Positions 25,901 to 40,900 of a stretch of DNA of 64,000 nucleotides are shown here, in pieces; positions within the stretch are counted from its first letter, which is position 1, and every line of letters begins with the position of its first letter. Source of the DNA: Hymenolepis diminuta (Eukaryota; Platyhelminthes; Cestoda; Cyclophyllidea; Hymenolepididae). The notes below the pieces were generated by a model. It saw only the letters and a list, made by a program, of their open reading frames with translations, did no database searches and had not been told where the DNA came from. The translations under genes were made by a program, and so were the position numbers. The stretch spans positions 2,754,251 to 2,818,250 of the forward strand of contig CAADRB010000015.1 of NCBI GenBank assembly GCA_900708905.1. Direction: 5' to 3'.

Positions 25901-28900
25901 CACAAATACTAGTTGTATCATTTGACAGTTATACAGAAATTAGTATTATATTTGAACAGAAATATGATATGTTAATCTAACCCAGCTTTATACGTGCACC
26001 ATTTTCATCTGTCAAACAAGTAAGAGCAGTTCGTTTTAAATATGCGACAGCACATATATGCATAATATATGATACATATATATGAATTTGAACTATCATT
26101 CAGTTGAGTCCGACATTCAGAATCATTCAATATTTTCTCTAACCTATCTAAAATCGAATCATTAGTCTTTAAATATCCTAAACTGTCGGGATGGAGAAGA
26201 GAAGGCACAAATAAAATTGATAACGAGATTATCAGGGAATATTTCCATACTTAAATGATTCGATAATAAGCTTAATGTTATCCATGTAATGGAAAATTTT
26301 TAGAATAATTGACGTATTGGAAAACAGTATCATTTAATCCACTTTAGGATTTCATGGAATTGGATTTAACAATTCAAATAATGAAATATTCGGGGAAATA
26401 AGTTTGTTTATCTGGTGTTAGCGATTGTTTTATTCTGAACGAGCTTCTAATGGCTTTGTTTACAATTACTCATGTAAGCGTGACCATATTTACTCATTCC
26501 TCATGACATAGTAAAAACGCTCCATAAATATAATGATGGTGACATACCCAAGCAAATAAGAAAAGAATTTGCCTAGAATTTTGAAGGGAGTGGGAGCCGT
26601 AGGACTGCGTCAGGGAATAAAAGATCTAAACGTATTCTAAGCTACAGGATCGACTACATTTTCAATTTGAAATTTAACATGATTTATCCCATCTTATCGT
26701 AAAGAAAATCCAGATGAAATTATATCATTTTATTTTGCAGCCCTCCATTTTCCGCATCAGTTTTGCAGCACCAATCTGCTGGAAAAAGGAGTCCCCCGGT
26801 TCGGCAGATCATCATTAGATTTGAGGTAAGTGAACGCTCGCTCATCTTTCTTTAATTTGCAAAAATTCGTTTGTACATATGATTTCTCTAGTACGCGCAC
26901 CTTTCAGTGTGGTTGATGTTATTAGAGGTGTGGCGTGACAATCTTACATGCCGACAAACTTTCTTACAACAATTATATATATATATATAGGTGGCTCCAA
27001 ACATGGAGGTTATTGATAGATTATTACGCTATCCCTATGTGCAAGATCAAATTTATTTTGAAATTTCAGTCCCGCGCTCAACTGTCTAATAAATCTAGAT
27101 CTGAAAAGTTTTTGCATCTGCCAAATCGAAAAGGTCAGCGCAAAGTAATTTTTATCCGCCAAGACATAAATTATGTTATTTCCAGTTTGTTGCCGTGGGA
27201 AATTGAACAAAAAATTCTTAAGGTACCTTTCCGAAAGCTCAAACCTTCTGAAGCTCAAATGAATAATTTATTTGAGGCATCCAAGTGCAAGAATAGAATG
27301 CAACCAAAAGTATGTTGACAGCAATAATTTTTTCATTAAAATTAAAAAAACGATTTCGATTTTGTAACAAAACTTTACTGACCATATACTATTATAAAAA
27401 TAAAATAATTAACTGCATGCAATTTACGGAAATTTCATAATATTTAAAACATTTTCAAACCTATTCGTCTTGTTTTTAGATTCCTAGCGAGCATAAGTCA
27501 ACGTCGAACGTAATAAATAATCGGAATTTTGTCTAATTGTAACTCGTGCTCTGAGGAGAATAAATATCAAGTTCTAAGGAGTTTTTGGAGAAGACGTCTG
27601 GTTTTGGGATTTTTTACAAAAATATTGAACAGCCAAAGCATCTTAAACTTTGAATCATTTTACAAATTGCGTCAAGAGAAGGACTACAAAGCATGAATGC
27701 CTCGTTAAATGATACATTCGAAAGGAGATTATTTACAACATGCGGAAGACTTATGTCCGAAGAAATCTTCATGTAGATAAAACGGAACCTAATAAATGCT
27801 TATTTAATATCAATTATATCAAATATTGTAAACACCAGTTTCTTTAGACAAAAGACTTTTCAATTTCAACAGATTTATAATAAGGCAGCCTGGGAAATAG
27901 TAAATTTTGTATTTAAGGCACTAAATCAATTTACTAAACCGGATTCAAAATTCTAATCTTAACTCGATAAAAATAACCAATTTCAGTTAATTTTTCATAA
28001 AAAGCGAATCAGAACTCACGAGTAAGTCGCATCATCTTTCTCTGTGAAACTCCTTCTGAAAATGACGATTTCCTCACAGGTTGACCTTGTCGATAGGTCA
28101 TTTGCTGATCATGCTGATGATGAAAAAGGTGATGCTGTGAGTGCTGATTTTGTCCGTGGAAAGCTGCGACCGCTGCTGCAACAGAACGAGACGCAGATGA
28201 GGAAGAAGGTGAGAGATCATCATGATGTCCACCATGATGTTCAGATTGCAGTCCTTTTGCCACATCACGAGAAACTATTTGGGCTGAGGAGAGTTTGGCC
28301 AACTGGTTTATGGTCTCCTTTTTAATCTCCGGGTCGCGGATTTTGGCTTGAAGTTCTTTGGACTTTCGACGCGCGAGAACTTGGATGTGACTGGAGACTT
28401 GTTTTCGGGTGCGTACCTTTCCGGTTCTTTGTTGGATATAGCGAGCTATCAGCTCATTTCGACCTAAGAAGGAAAAGGATTAAATTTCTTAAATTAGAGT
28501 TCGCATACGAATTATAAACACGCACTATTGTTGTACAAAATCATTTAGTAAATTTAATAACAGATAATTTACAATTTTGAAACATCTTTTGATATATATC
28601 GTGCATTAACTTTTAATTAAGATTAAAATAACAGTGTTAAATGGGTTTAAAAGAATACTATTTGTTATTTTGGGTTTATAGGATGCTTTATTGTCCACTT
28701 TTGACTTTTAAATCACATTCTTCACCTTTGTCTAGTCTAGCATTTCTTAGATCATTTTCATTTATTCATTAAATATAGCATATAGAATATTTTTTCACAA
28801 TAACATACCTTGATGTCAAGACAATCATATCTTTCAATGGTCAAAAGGTGAGTTGCCTATAAATTCAGTTCATACAAAAATCCATGCTTTTACGAAACGA

Positions 28901-31900
28901 AGATTCACGTGAAGAATTTTATAGTGATTACAAGTGACTAGTTGAATTTGACAGCTGTGAATGAATCTAGTACAAATGGCAAAGGGAGAATATTGGTATA
29001 CTATTCGATGCGAAGAGAAAAAATTGAAAATCCAATTACTCGCAGTTTCTAAATAGAATAGTCGACCTAATATAATTTATCGACAAAATCTGACTAGCAT
29101 TTTAAGTGCTACCATAGTTCAAGCAATGGATATAAAGGTCTTTCAGTGTATCATTTGTAAAACTCTGTTGATATCATCATTCAATTTCACAGGACAAAAA
29201 AGATTGCCACTGTATTTTTGATACGAATGATCCAAGTAAGTGCAAAGTGTGACCTATAGATTATTACGTCTAAATCACAATACTTCAGCAATCTTTAAAA
29301 ATATGACTTATTTTATCAAAATTTAAGGTTACATTAGTCCCATAGACGAATGTTTAATGGAAAGCTACTTGATGGGATTATTTATACTGGAACTAAAAGA
29401 ACAAATGATTATAACAAAATGACGCTGTCAAGCCAATAAAGAAAAATAAATGGCATTCTTTAAGTATACGCAACTAATGGATACTTCATCAGTGTATTTA
29501 AAGGAATAATTAAAATAATTCAACTCTGCGTTGTCGCAGATGCCTCGCAAAGCTTCAGTTCCATTTTTTCAATTGGTACCTTTACCAGTGAATTGATTTT
29601 TTCCTTAAATAACTCAAAAGTGTATAGCCAGTAAAAAATGTTTATTTAATATATACATATATATATAACTCCCAATTCCGAATGATGTTCACATTCTAAT
29701 TGTCACAAAATAAGTGACCAAATTGAAACAATCAGTACTTCTGAAACTTGACTTTATAGAAGCTATATATCTGGCACTGGAGTTACATCCCTATAATTAT
29801 AATATTAACACTAATAACTGTCAATTCTTACGATATAATAACAACTATTATAGCTCACAGCCCCATTTAGAAAACGTTTCCCAAACTACCTATTAAGTAG
29901 AGTAGTAATAGCATGGAGTCTCATGATGGGAAACCCAAACTTCGTCACTTTCTTTATTAAACTGACTTAACCAGAGTAATCGGCTATTACTTACACTGGG
30001 TGTGCAATAATGGACATCGAACCCGTGGATTTTGACGAACAAGTTCCGATTTATTCCTGATTTCCTCTCTTGGGTGAAGAAATGACATCAAGATCACCTC
30101 GGATAAGAAATTTACATTAAGCACTCGAATAGTAAGTCTAAACGGTGTTATCGGACTTTTCAATCATTCAACCAGTGTTAGATTTGCGATTTCAGATTTT
30201 ACAGACGTTACACGTTGATTGTTACGTCAACAGAGTATGAGAAATTTCTTCCAACATGACAAAATTTATTGTTTTTTCTATCTCTCTTTACGACTGAGAA
30301 ATACATGAAGAAAAGTCACATGAGATATTTTGAGAAAAAAGCAGAAGAGCGTGCATGCAGACAACTAAGTACAATGCACATTAAACCGGCCCTTGTGCAT
30401 TTTAATCATGTAGTAGAAAGGCACTAAACATGAAACCGAAAATTTGTTATTTAAGTAATTTTTGCTTATATAAAAATTACATCTTAACATGCTTTCTCCT
30501 TCTAATTTATATGGCTAAATTTTAGGTCATTATCTAATAAAAAACATCTCTAGGTGTAAGGCACATCCTTTTTTTTGTTTGATCAAGAAAATGTATTCTA
30601 AAATCGACTTTTATTAGCAAAAGCGAGGGCAGACACAAGACAAAACCCGACATTCGACTTCATCTTCTTTAATGAGAGAAAATACATTTTCTTTATCAGG
30701 TCGTATATTCTTCAGTGACTTAGTTCCCTAAAATGTCTTGCGATATTAAGCAACATTTCCACCAGGTAAGGTCATAAAATATCGTTCAAATGAGATTTAA
30801 TGTGTAGAAAAAATAACAACCGGTATGCATGAGAATCTTTTAAAGATTATCAAAATTCCTCCTACAACTGCTTTCAAGCAGTAAAGGCAGTTTTTCAACA
30901 AGCATACAAAGGGATCTGGTTGGATAAGTATCAAATCAAGGATTTTTAACTTCTTATTTTTTACTGATTTGTTTAGTTGGAGTACTTATATCGGTAAGAC
31001 ATAGGTTTCATAACGTGACTACTATGTTTGAGAAGCAGTTTCATAAAATTTCCCCAGAAAACTCAAAAACTTTTCAAAAGAATTATCAATTTATCAGTAC
31101 CATATAAGAAATCTGAAATTTAATAAGTCTGATGAAATAGATCTTTCATCCAGCCTTATTAGCAGAGACACACCCGGACTGACTCAACCTCGTCAGACCA
31201 ACTAGAGAATTCGCTCAAGTTAGAAGTGAAACGGAATTATCTGAGCAGTTTAATCATTTGCACACATTTCTTGATCCCGCTTGAGTTGAATCCATCAAGA
31301 CTATGCATGCAGTGATAGAGAGAACGCGATTGTTAATAACTGCCTGCAATACTGACTGACATATGAAAGCACTCTTGTACAATATCATCTTATTCACATA
31401 CACATAGCATAGCATAGCGAAATTGGTGCATTCCTGCATGGGGTGTGCTTTATTTTCTATTGCGAGCGTGTGCCTGTATGCGCTGATTTGATTTGAGTTG
31501 GTCTGCGGTGAGGTAAGATGAGTTCAGTATGTGGGTATGAGAGTCGAATTCCTTTTTGGCATGTGCCGAAGATGGTGGAAATGAAGCCTAGAAGGATGAT
31601 GCTGATGGATTCCATTGCTGTTTACACATGCACTTGTGATGTGGTAAGTAGATTTTTGAGATATTAAGGTCAATCTGCAATCAATAATAACATTTAGGAA
31701 TATCACCATTTCGGAATCCACAAATAGACGATGCCATTTCACATTTATTCATTGTTCCGATCAGACATTTTAAAAAGCTAATCTCCTAAAGAGGCAATAA
31801 AACCCACCCAAGTTGATCCGATTCCATAAAATCTCAATCCGATTTACAAAGTGCAGAAACTTGAATTAGCAGACTATTTTAAAAATGTTAATTAGAATTC

Positions 31901-34900
31901 GCAATAGCTTAAAATTCTATGATTTAATAATAAGGTTCGCAATAACATTGGTAAAGAAAGCAATCGTTTAGAGGTCTCAGAAATTACATATATTCGTCTA
32001 CTTATACACACATTATGTAGCTATATATTTATATATATGCTAGACTAAAATAAGAAGTTTGAATAATAGATTGAAAACGGTAAAATATTGTTATTTAATA
32101 TTTTAATGGAATTTATAATAATAGAGTAAATTGTTTTTTATTCAAAAATGGGAGTTCGAGATCACCTTAATGGATAATCCTTAGATATAGTTAACTGAAG
32201 AAGTGACACTGGCAGGACTCATAACAAATCGGCATATCAACGGCATTTAATTTAACCTCGCTTACAACCACGTATAATTAAAAAATCATTTGCCTTTTCC
32301 TTCGTATAAATAGCTAGTTATAGCAATCCATTTAGGTAACTAATTTAATTTAAAAATACCACTTTGGGCCTCGGGGAGATTCCTCAAAGACTTAGATTTG
32401 ATTGTTTCAAAGCTTAATTTAAATTATTAAACGCCTACTTGAGAAATTGAAACTCCGGAACCCGTGAACGAAATCTCCCTACCTTCTTCTTAAAATTAAG
32501 AATATGAGCTGCGCATCCACTAATCCAATTGGAATAACTCTTGCGAGCTTTATGAGTAAATGAACGACTACTATATATGATCAATAGCGATGATCCGCGT
32601 CGTTAATTTTGCAGTATTTCCGGCTGTATGCCGGCAGTATATAGTGCAGGTCCAAACAGAATCAGCGTAATTAAAAATATTTCCAGCTTTCCACTTTGCC
32701 AACGCTATCTGACTTTAAGAATATGCCCGTAACAGAGTTAATGGAAAATTAAAAGTCAACAAGCATAAGAGGAATTAGGGCACCTCTCTCCCGCACTTTT
32801 TATTAAAATGGAAAATTACACTGGGAAAGACACATCAGTGCACGCACAAGTCTCGCGATATTTGTCATATGACATACCCTAGCGCAGGCCGAGAGGGAGC
32901 GTACGGACGATTTGAAAAATTGCCCTCTTGTCAGGCAAAAGATGGCGGTGGCAGCAACGGTAAATTCCATCTTTTATTGATTAGTGACTGCAGAGCGCTT
33001 AGAGGCTGGACTGTGAAAATGAACTATCAAGATTCGATTTCAAAGCACCAATCATTTACTGTGGATCACCATCAATTAAAGATGAATAATATTAAACCAA
33101 GATATTTGTTCAGAAATCCTAGACTGATTTGACTGTGCAGATTATCAGACGGTTTATTCACAGAGCTTTAAAAAACCCCATACTTAATACCTTTAATGGA
33201 TAATAAAGGTAATAATCCTTTTACAAAAAGTTTGTCAGTGCACAGATAAGCTCAGCGAATTCCTCTGGAAAACCCTGCGTCCGGCCTTCAACAGTGAAGA
33301 CTTTGTCTTCGATCCGATATCAAAATTCGGTAGAGTTCTTCTACTCATTTAATCTTTTTTCGGATAATTAGATGCCATTGGGAAATAGAAGGAATGCTTA
33401 TATAAAATTAAAGCATCAGTGTGCCAAAGAAATTTTTGACTTGACGGAACAATTTCGATTCCCGGTTCTAAAAGCATTAATTCCAACCTCAATGAAAATC
33501 TAGGGCATTCCGTACCCTCTCTCATAAGAAGCTCGCATTTAACCAACCCCCCGGCTGATCAAAATAAGCCAATGCGCTTGACCATACACACCAATGAATG
33601 CGCACCGATAAGCATTGAACTTGCGATCTCTGACTTGCCACGTTGACAGATGCACCAATGAGCTTTATCACTTTTTTTAAATCAGTATTTCAATTCTTCT
33701 AAAACCTGGATTTCTAAAAGTTTATAAAGGCAGGGTTGTATGGAATTTTCTTTAAGTTTATTTAAAGAGCATAAGGAATACTTAAGTTGGAAGAGAGTAA
33801 TTATTTGCATGAATGTATGATGATGATCATGTGTTCAATGAGGCAACACAAGAATGCTACTCACTTCATGGATCATGTCATTGAATTCACTTAGATACGA
33901 AGAAGCAATCGATACGTATAAATACATCGAATTCGATCAAAGATTTAGTGACTAAATGTTTAAACTATTTGAATTTAATGGCTAATCGGATAATCTGTTG
34001 TTTTGCTATTGTGAAGGATAGATTCTTTCCATTTTATGATTTAAGGAAAATTTATTTTCTGGATAATGCAGCTCCACTGTCAATAGAGGCGCACAAGACG
34101 AAATCATATTGCTAACCCACCAACGGAACCCACGTTTTACTTCTCTGTCCTTTTAAGTAAGTATTATTCAATGAATATAATAGTAAATAAATAGTATTGA
34201 TAATTAATAAGATATTTATAAGCATGTCAACTGTCTCATATTGTATTTTTAAAAAAATGAGATATTTTGTTATTAATAAAATATAATAACACGATAAGGC
34301 ATGTTAAATTAAATTTATTATTGATAGTATTGTTAATCTCCGGCTTATAAGAAGAGAAGACATGACTAACCATTCAACTCATCAACAAGATCCGAATATC
34401 GAGGACTTGAACTCACTCGGGATCCTAGAGGTCAGATCATCTAATGTAAATATAAGAATATTATTGATTGATGCAATGCTGAAAGCTGATGAATCCAAAA
34501 ACCGTTTTTTACTTCTGCTACCTTCTCCTCTTCTTCAATCCTTATCTGACTACACCGACGTTGCGCTATTTGAAAAATGTTGAATATTTCTCTTTACCTT
34601 GGATATAATAATAATAAATCAATAATAGAGGCAGATGAAATAAAATATTTAAGCTGGAAGTATGCAAATACCATAAAACAATGATAAAATTTTACTTCCT
34701 AAGTTCCTAGTTTTCACCATTTTCTCATGAAAATTCGGTAAAAATTTTCTCCAATCGAAAAGTTTATCACGTTTTATCCCAAACCATAAACCTCAAGTTT
34801 ATTATTATTTTAGAGGCACTTAAATTTTACACAAATTAACCACCTCATACTTTAAATTTTAAGTATTTTATTATCAAAATTTTGAAAGCATAAAACAGCA

Positions 34901-37900
34901 CATATCAAATGGCGCACCATTTATTTAAAAAGATACCCCTTTTGAGAAATCCCGACTTTGCGAAAATCGGTGAAAAATGGGGGGAAGGGGGATTTAATTG
35001 CGGACCTTACATTTAATATTAAAAAATGTTATTTAAACAAAAAATAAAATTGTTATTATTGCTCCGGGAAGAAAATGCATAAGAGGGGACCATTAAAGTT
35101 GCACGAGCTGTCAAGTGGTGGAAGTGAAGGAAGAGGATAAGGCAGAAGTAGAGAGAAGCGGACGAAAAAGTTTGGCATTTCCCTCACCTTTCCGTGTTTT
35201 TTAATTGCCAAATGGCAGCAAAGATGGTATTTTCGAAGGACATGTAGTTGCCTACAACTTGTTTAAGGATCTATCCTCCTACCATCTCTACTACGAATTG
35301 GCGGTAAATCATTTAGTCAACAATTTCCGATATTTTAAACAGGGTATCTACGTCTTAACTAGGACTAACCATCATAGAACGCGAAGTTAAAATCTTACTG
35401 AATTGCTCATTTTGATACTTACGTACAAACAGACATATCGCCTTTTTAATATTTAATAATGTTGACTCGGATTAAGTTTGAATCTTAGCTAATAAACTAC
35501 GAACTGTCAATCTTGAAGACGACTTTTATCTGAGCTCTTCCTATCACAGAATTTAATTAAAATTCCTACCTTGTGTAGGACTACCGAAAAGATCCCATGT
35601 GATTAAACGTTCTAGAAAGTGTTATTGACATTATGAAATTCAAAAGCCAGTTGTTCGAATGCAAATATGGTGGTGGGTCACTACAAATGTATACGCTCAA
35701 ATACTTGCAAAGACAGCCAAGAGCTGTCATGCACAATTCAAGGCCACAGGTCCCATAATGTATTTCCGAATGATTTCAGAAACCATAAGCGAATACTTAC
35801 ATACAATTCGAATAACAAGTAAAGTATTGTACCGTGTTCGCTCTTCTCTGACCTTATTAATGTAAAAAACTAAGCAGTATTTCACTTGTTTGGTCTTTCA
35901 GATAAGGAGCTACTTTCAATCACCCAGAATAATTAAGGGATAAAATTAGACGGCTGAATTAGAAATAAGTATCGAATGAGCTTTTCCTTCAATGACAATA
36001 AGATGCACAATTACCCGTCAATATCGACTATTCACTGTTTGATACAACCCTGATTTCGTTTCTTCCTTATCTGAGAATCTAGAGTTTTAAATTAAAACTT
36101 TAAGAATTCAACGACTAATGAAGAAACGGAGACAGTTTTATTTGATATCAATTTTACTGCGAATCCGAAATTACCAGGCGAATATCTCATTACATAACAC
36201 GTTTATTTTTTAAACTGCTACTGACATTCAGCTTGTTAACTGATTACTATGTAATGGAAAAAATCAAATTTCATGCATTGGTCTTTAAAGTTGTCACTGA
36301 GAAAAAGAGCCCTCATCTATGATGATCGGATCATTAGTAGATCCTAAACGAAAGGTCATTCGACATTTAATTGAGATGAAGCATTTTCAATAATACAGTC
36401 TGAATTCTATCACTTGAAGACTGTGGAAACTAAGTATCCTTCTGGATAAAATTTGTTCTGGCTTGAACAATATTAGTGGCCTTACAGTTTGCATTCATAC
36501 TAATCTTAAACATAATTCAAACACTGGGAAAAAGAAAAGATTTCACTATAAGTTAAGAAGGAATGAAGGCGAAGTAGGCAATAAGGTGAGGACATCAAAA
36601 TAATCCTACTTCATTTGATTATTCGGATCTTAATTGTACATTTTTTTATTCATGGGTATAGTTTATTGCCTTTTGTTCTAATGTTTCAGAGCTAATCGGC
36701 TGAATGAGATATATTTTGTTCCCTGATAGCTAAGATACAAACGGGATAATAAAAGCCACCTCAAATCTTACATAGCAGATCTCAACAAAGTTCATTAAAA
36801 AAGGAACTCTTGTATTATCTCACTTTTCTCTGAAGATCTAGATTTCCAGTATCAAAAAATACAAATAAATGACATGACTCCTGGAACAAATCACAAATAA
36901 GACAAACAAGTGGAGTGAAATGGAAAGAACTGACTCTTAAGAGTGTTGTAAAAGCTGATAATTTGTGTTTATAATACGGTAAATTGCTACACGAGTGGTA
37001 CCTAAGTGTTAAAACAAAGTATAAATGGTGTTGAGAACTAAATACGCCATGAATAGTTAAAACCATTCTATTGTATTTATTAAAATACTTAACGCAAATT
37101 CGCTTTCGTTAATTAGATAAACAACCGTTGACCTAAAAGTAGGCAAAAGTTGTGCTGCTCATTGCCTATTGTGACCGTAAAAATGCGATAATTGAGTAGG
37201 TTAGTACTCATAAAGGTCGTATTATAATTTACCCTTTGGCGCATTCATTTGGCAACGCCTAAGAAAAATGGCTTTATTCTATCCCAATTTTCATTAGAGT
37301 AATCATTAAATTCAGTATTATTGCGATATTTTAATCGGAGTGGCTTGAGAGTGTTTGCTCAGCTCTCAAAACGGAAGTGTCAAATTAGAATTCTTCACTG
37401 TACAATTTTTATTATGGAATTGTCTTTGGTCTCTTAAAATATCTTTGTTTAAATATCCATGTATAGGTAGGAGAAAAAATTTGCCTTGTAAACTACTAGC
37501 AACAGCCTTTAAGAAGTCGAAAGTTTGATTCGTAATTGAAATTGAGAGAATGAAAGAAAGGAATATGATTATAAACTGATGTGTAGAACACTGAAAGAAG
37601 AGATTATTGGTTGAGAATCCGGCACAGATCCCGGTTAATATAACAAAATGAAAATATATTGCAAATTTAACGTATGTTATTATTGTTCAAACTAGTACTG
37701 TTTATATCTACAACTGAGTTACCACTGATTTCTGTATCAAATACTTTTTGTGTTTCAAATGAAATGAAACTCCAACTCCAGACAACAATAAAGTGATTCA
37801 CTCTTGTAAATATACATCGAAAAGAAAGCGGTTAGGTCACCTTTTGGTTAAAAGATCACCATGTCATCACCGCTATCTGAATAGTTTTATTCAGGTTATT

Positions 37901-40900
37901 TATTCATTAAATCACTAAACAAATAGGAACAGATTTGTCAAAACTTGGACTACAGCAATGCATACTTTCAATTTTGAAACTAGAATCCAGTCCAGAATTC
38001 CAAATCAACAATCTCCATAGCCTAACTTTAAATAAACATAATCCTTACAGCTAAATGAGATCACAAATTGAATTCTAAAGCATTATTTTGCATTTAACTA
38101 CTATAAATTTCAAACCCAAATCCCATATCCTTTTGTTAAAAGTAATATCAAAAGTTGCCTATTTCCTTTTCAACTAATAGCTTAGATGCTAACATTTCTT
38201 TTTAAATGGACTAAGCTAGGTGAATGCCAAAATATCAAATGACAGACTGAACAGTCTCATCAAATTCTCATACACGTAAATTTTAGATGTATTCCATTTC
38301 TGTTTAATGAGAATGAATTACTGTAATAAATTGTGTTGATGATATTACAGATTGCATGCCTGCATGACTTTGTTAAATTAAATTACCCCTTTTCACAAAC
38401 ATTAAAATGAGAATAATATTTAGCGCTAATTAATATATGCCCTTCATTATTTCAAACAGAAGAATAAAAAATTTAATACTAAATATTAAATTCGATATCG
38501 AAGGAAACTACTTATCTTTAGGACAAGACAGTTAAGCATGCCGATTTGCCGATCCAACTGAACGAACGTTAATCACGGCAAACTGGTCTTCCTTTAGGAG
38601 TGAAAGACCGAGGTATGTACTTGTAGATTAAGGGAATAGATTTCGATGATTCATTTTCCCCACCTTCCCAAATATACCTTCACATCCCGTGCATACATGA
38701 ATATTCAGAAATTCTGACGTAACTTTTCGAGGTCTGAATCAAGGCAATGTACACAAACATTCATCTCCCATCAATTGAATCTTTTTTCCTGGGTCCTTTT
38801 TCCTCCTTTTTTCTCCACGAAAAATAGACACTTTTCCTGCCTAGCTGATTGATTTGTAGGCAGTTTTGTGAATTCCCAATTTCCATCATTTCGCTCCTGG
38901 CTCGCACTTCAATTTATAGGAAATTTCTGCCAGCTCTGTAAAACCTATGTAGCCAATCAATCATTCTATCAGTCTTCCCTTATATTTCATTTTATTATAA
39001 CCCATACCAAGGTAACTGTTCATGGAAAGACCGATTAAATCGGGGACAATAAAAAGTTCATTGAAGGATGAAGGGGAGGGGACCGGAAATATGTTGAGAT
39101 TAAAGTCAGCGGGTTAAAAGGGTTCTAATTAATTTATCTTTTTGGATCTGATTGTACAGTATTTCCTAAGTAGTTAGCTTACTGTTTCAAGTTCCGAAAT
39201 TTAAATATCATAAATTTTACCCTGGATTATTGAACAAATTCTTATCATAGATATCCGGTACTTATTGACTGACTGACTAATCAGAATAGCCCGTTTTATC
39301 ACTAAAAGTTATATTTCTTTCAATTTCTGGAAAGCAGAATGATATTAGGTAACGTCTGTAGACATGAGCAGGTAGATGAGACTTGCAGAAATTTTGAACA
39401 TAGCAGAGCTCACTTGCGCTCATTTACGACTAAAGTTAAAAAATGGATATCGTTCATGTATCTTATTAAAATAGTTTTTGGACAAATTATAAGATTAAGC
39501 AAAAGCGGATTTCACGAACGGACCAATTACTATTAGGGTGTTATTGAACTCCTGCTTATCCAACTAACTGATCAGTAAAGATCTTGGTGACATTATTTAG
39601 TATGCCTACAAATTTATATTGTACCACCCAAAGAAGAATTCACTGATTACATTCAGATTAAAAGTCACCAACTTATAAGATTTTTCTGTAATGAAATAAG
39701 CTAACAAGGGCTTTCGTTTCAGTTTAACTATGTAATCTTAGGTCAAATAATTATGATATACCTATTTCCAAAAGCACATTTAAAATATATAGCACAATTT
39801 TGAAGTGGCTTTAATGTAATTTACCCATAATTTGCAAGAAAATCTTTCCGTAGAAATGCGATGTAATAATAAATAAAGACCATTAACCACCTCCTATTCG
39901 AAAAATTTAGTTATATTCGACTTAAATAGTGCAATTAAAGTTATTTATTACTTTTTTTATTAACATCAGAATAACATCTACAAAATGATATTTTTCCATG
40001 TTTAAGAATATTAAAACCCTTAGCGATTTTGAAATTTTCCCATTAATAATATAAATAGGTACTTCAATTTAAGTTTAAACATTGTTCGCTCATTGTAGGG
40101 GATTGATTTACGAATACATGTCAATTTATCGATGGGTAATACAGCATTCCACATTCAGTAATATAATTAGAGATAATACTAGAATTAATGATGGTAAATT
40201 AGGGATATATGTGCTTAGTTCTAAGAGGAAGAAGACAGGTTTTTGACACCTAAAGATTAATTAAGCAGCTCCTTTTATTCAGTGGTGAATTATGGAGCTG
40301 AATGGTTAATTTATTAACCAGTAATGTAGAATTGAAGACTTCATTCCCGAGTATAAGCATAGTAGAACTGTAATCGAAAAATCCAGTGACGCAGAATAAA
40401 TTTTTTTCTCAGAATTTCATGAATCCTGCCCAAGGTATCAAAATATTTGTTTTATTTTCCTAACAAGGAGGCTTACACATTTAATGGAATCTTCAAGCGG
40501 TAGAGGTCATGATTTCATGTTGAACAACCTGGTGATTATTTGAATATACTAAGCTAACTTATCTAAGCGAGATCCGTTTTAAAGTAACGTGATTTCGAAG
40601 ACTAAATAAATATGTAAAAAGAACAAGCAAAATTTAGTATCTTAAATTATAAATTAAAATCAGCGCATATAATCTAAAATTTTGCAACTAACTTCAAGTG
40701 TAATAAAGGGAAGAAGTATGAAGGTCGATCACATGACATATCTTTGTTGAGCAAACAATCGCTAAAAAAATAATTGATTTAAATACCCCTCATTTTGTAA
40801 TAGCTAAATTCTACTATTTTCCTTGCTTGCTTATTATCAAAAGGTTGTGATATCACGATTTAAGCATTACAAGATTTGATATACTGTTTAAAAATGCATG

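Larger units (their letters stand above)
21406..28019 (-). other. TEAD intron 2
   Basis: 6.6 kb holding the inverted repeat at 22085, the paired SINE-like fragments near 23 kb, the exon-like pair at 25105-25241 and the nested opposite-strand gene at 26741-27564. Confidence 0.85.

Noticed and set aside
28044..28325. 93-codon plus-strand frame over TEAD exon 2
   Set aside because: Antisense shadow of the His/Asp-rich linker; the minus strand carries the conserved TEA domain.
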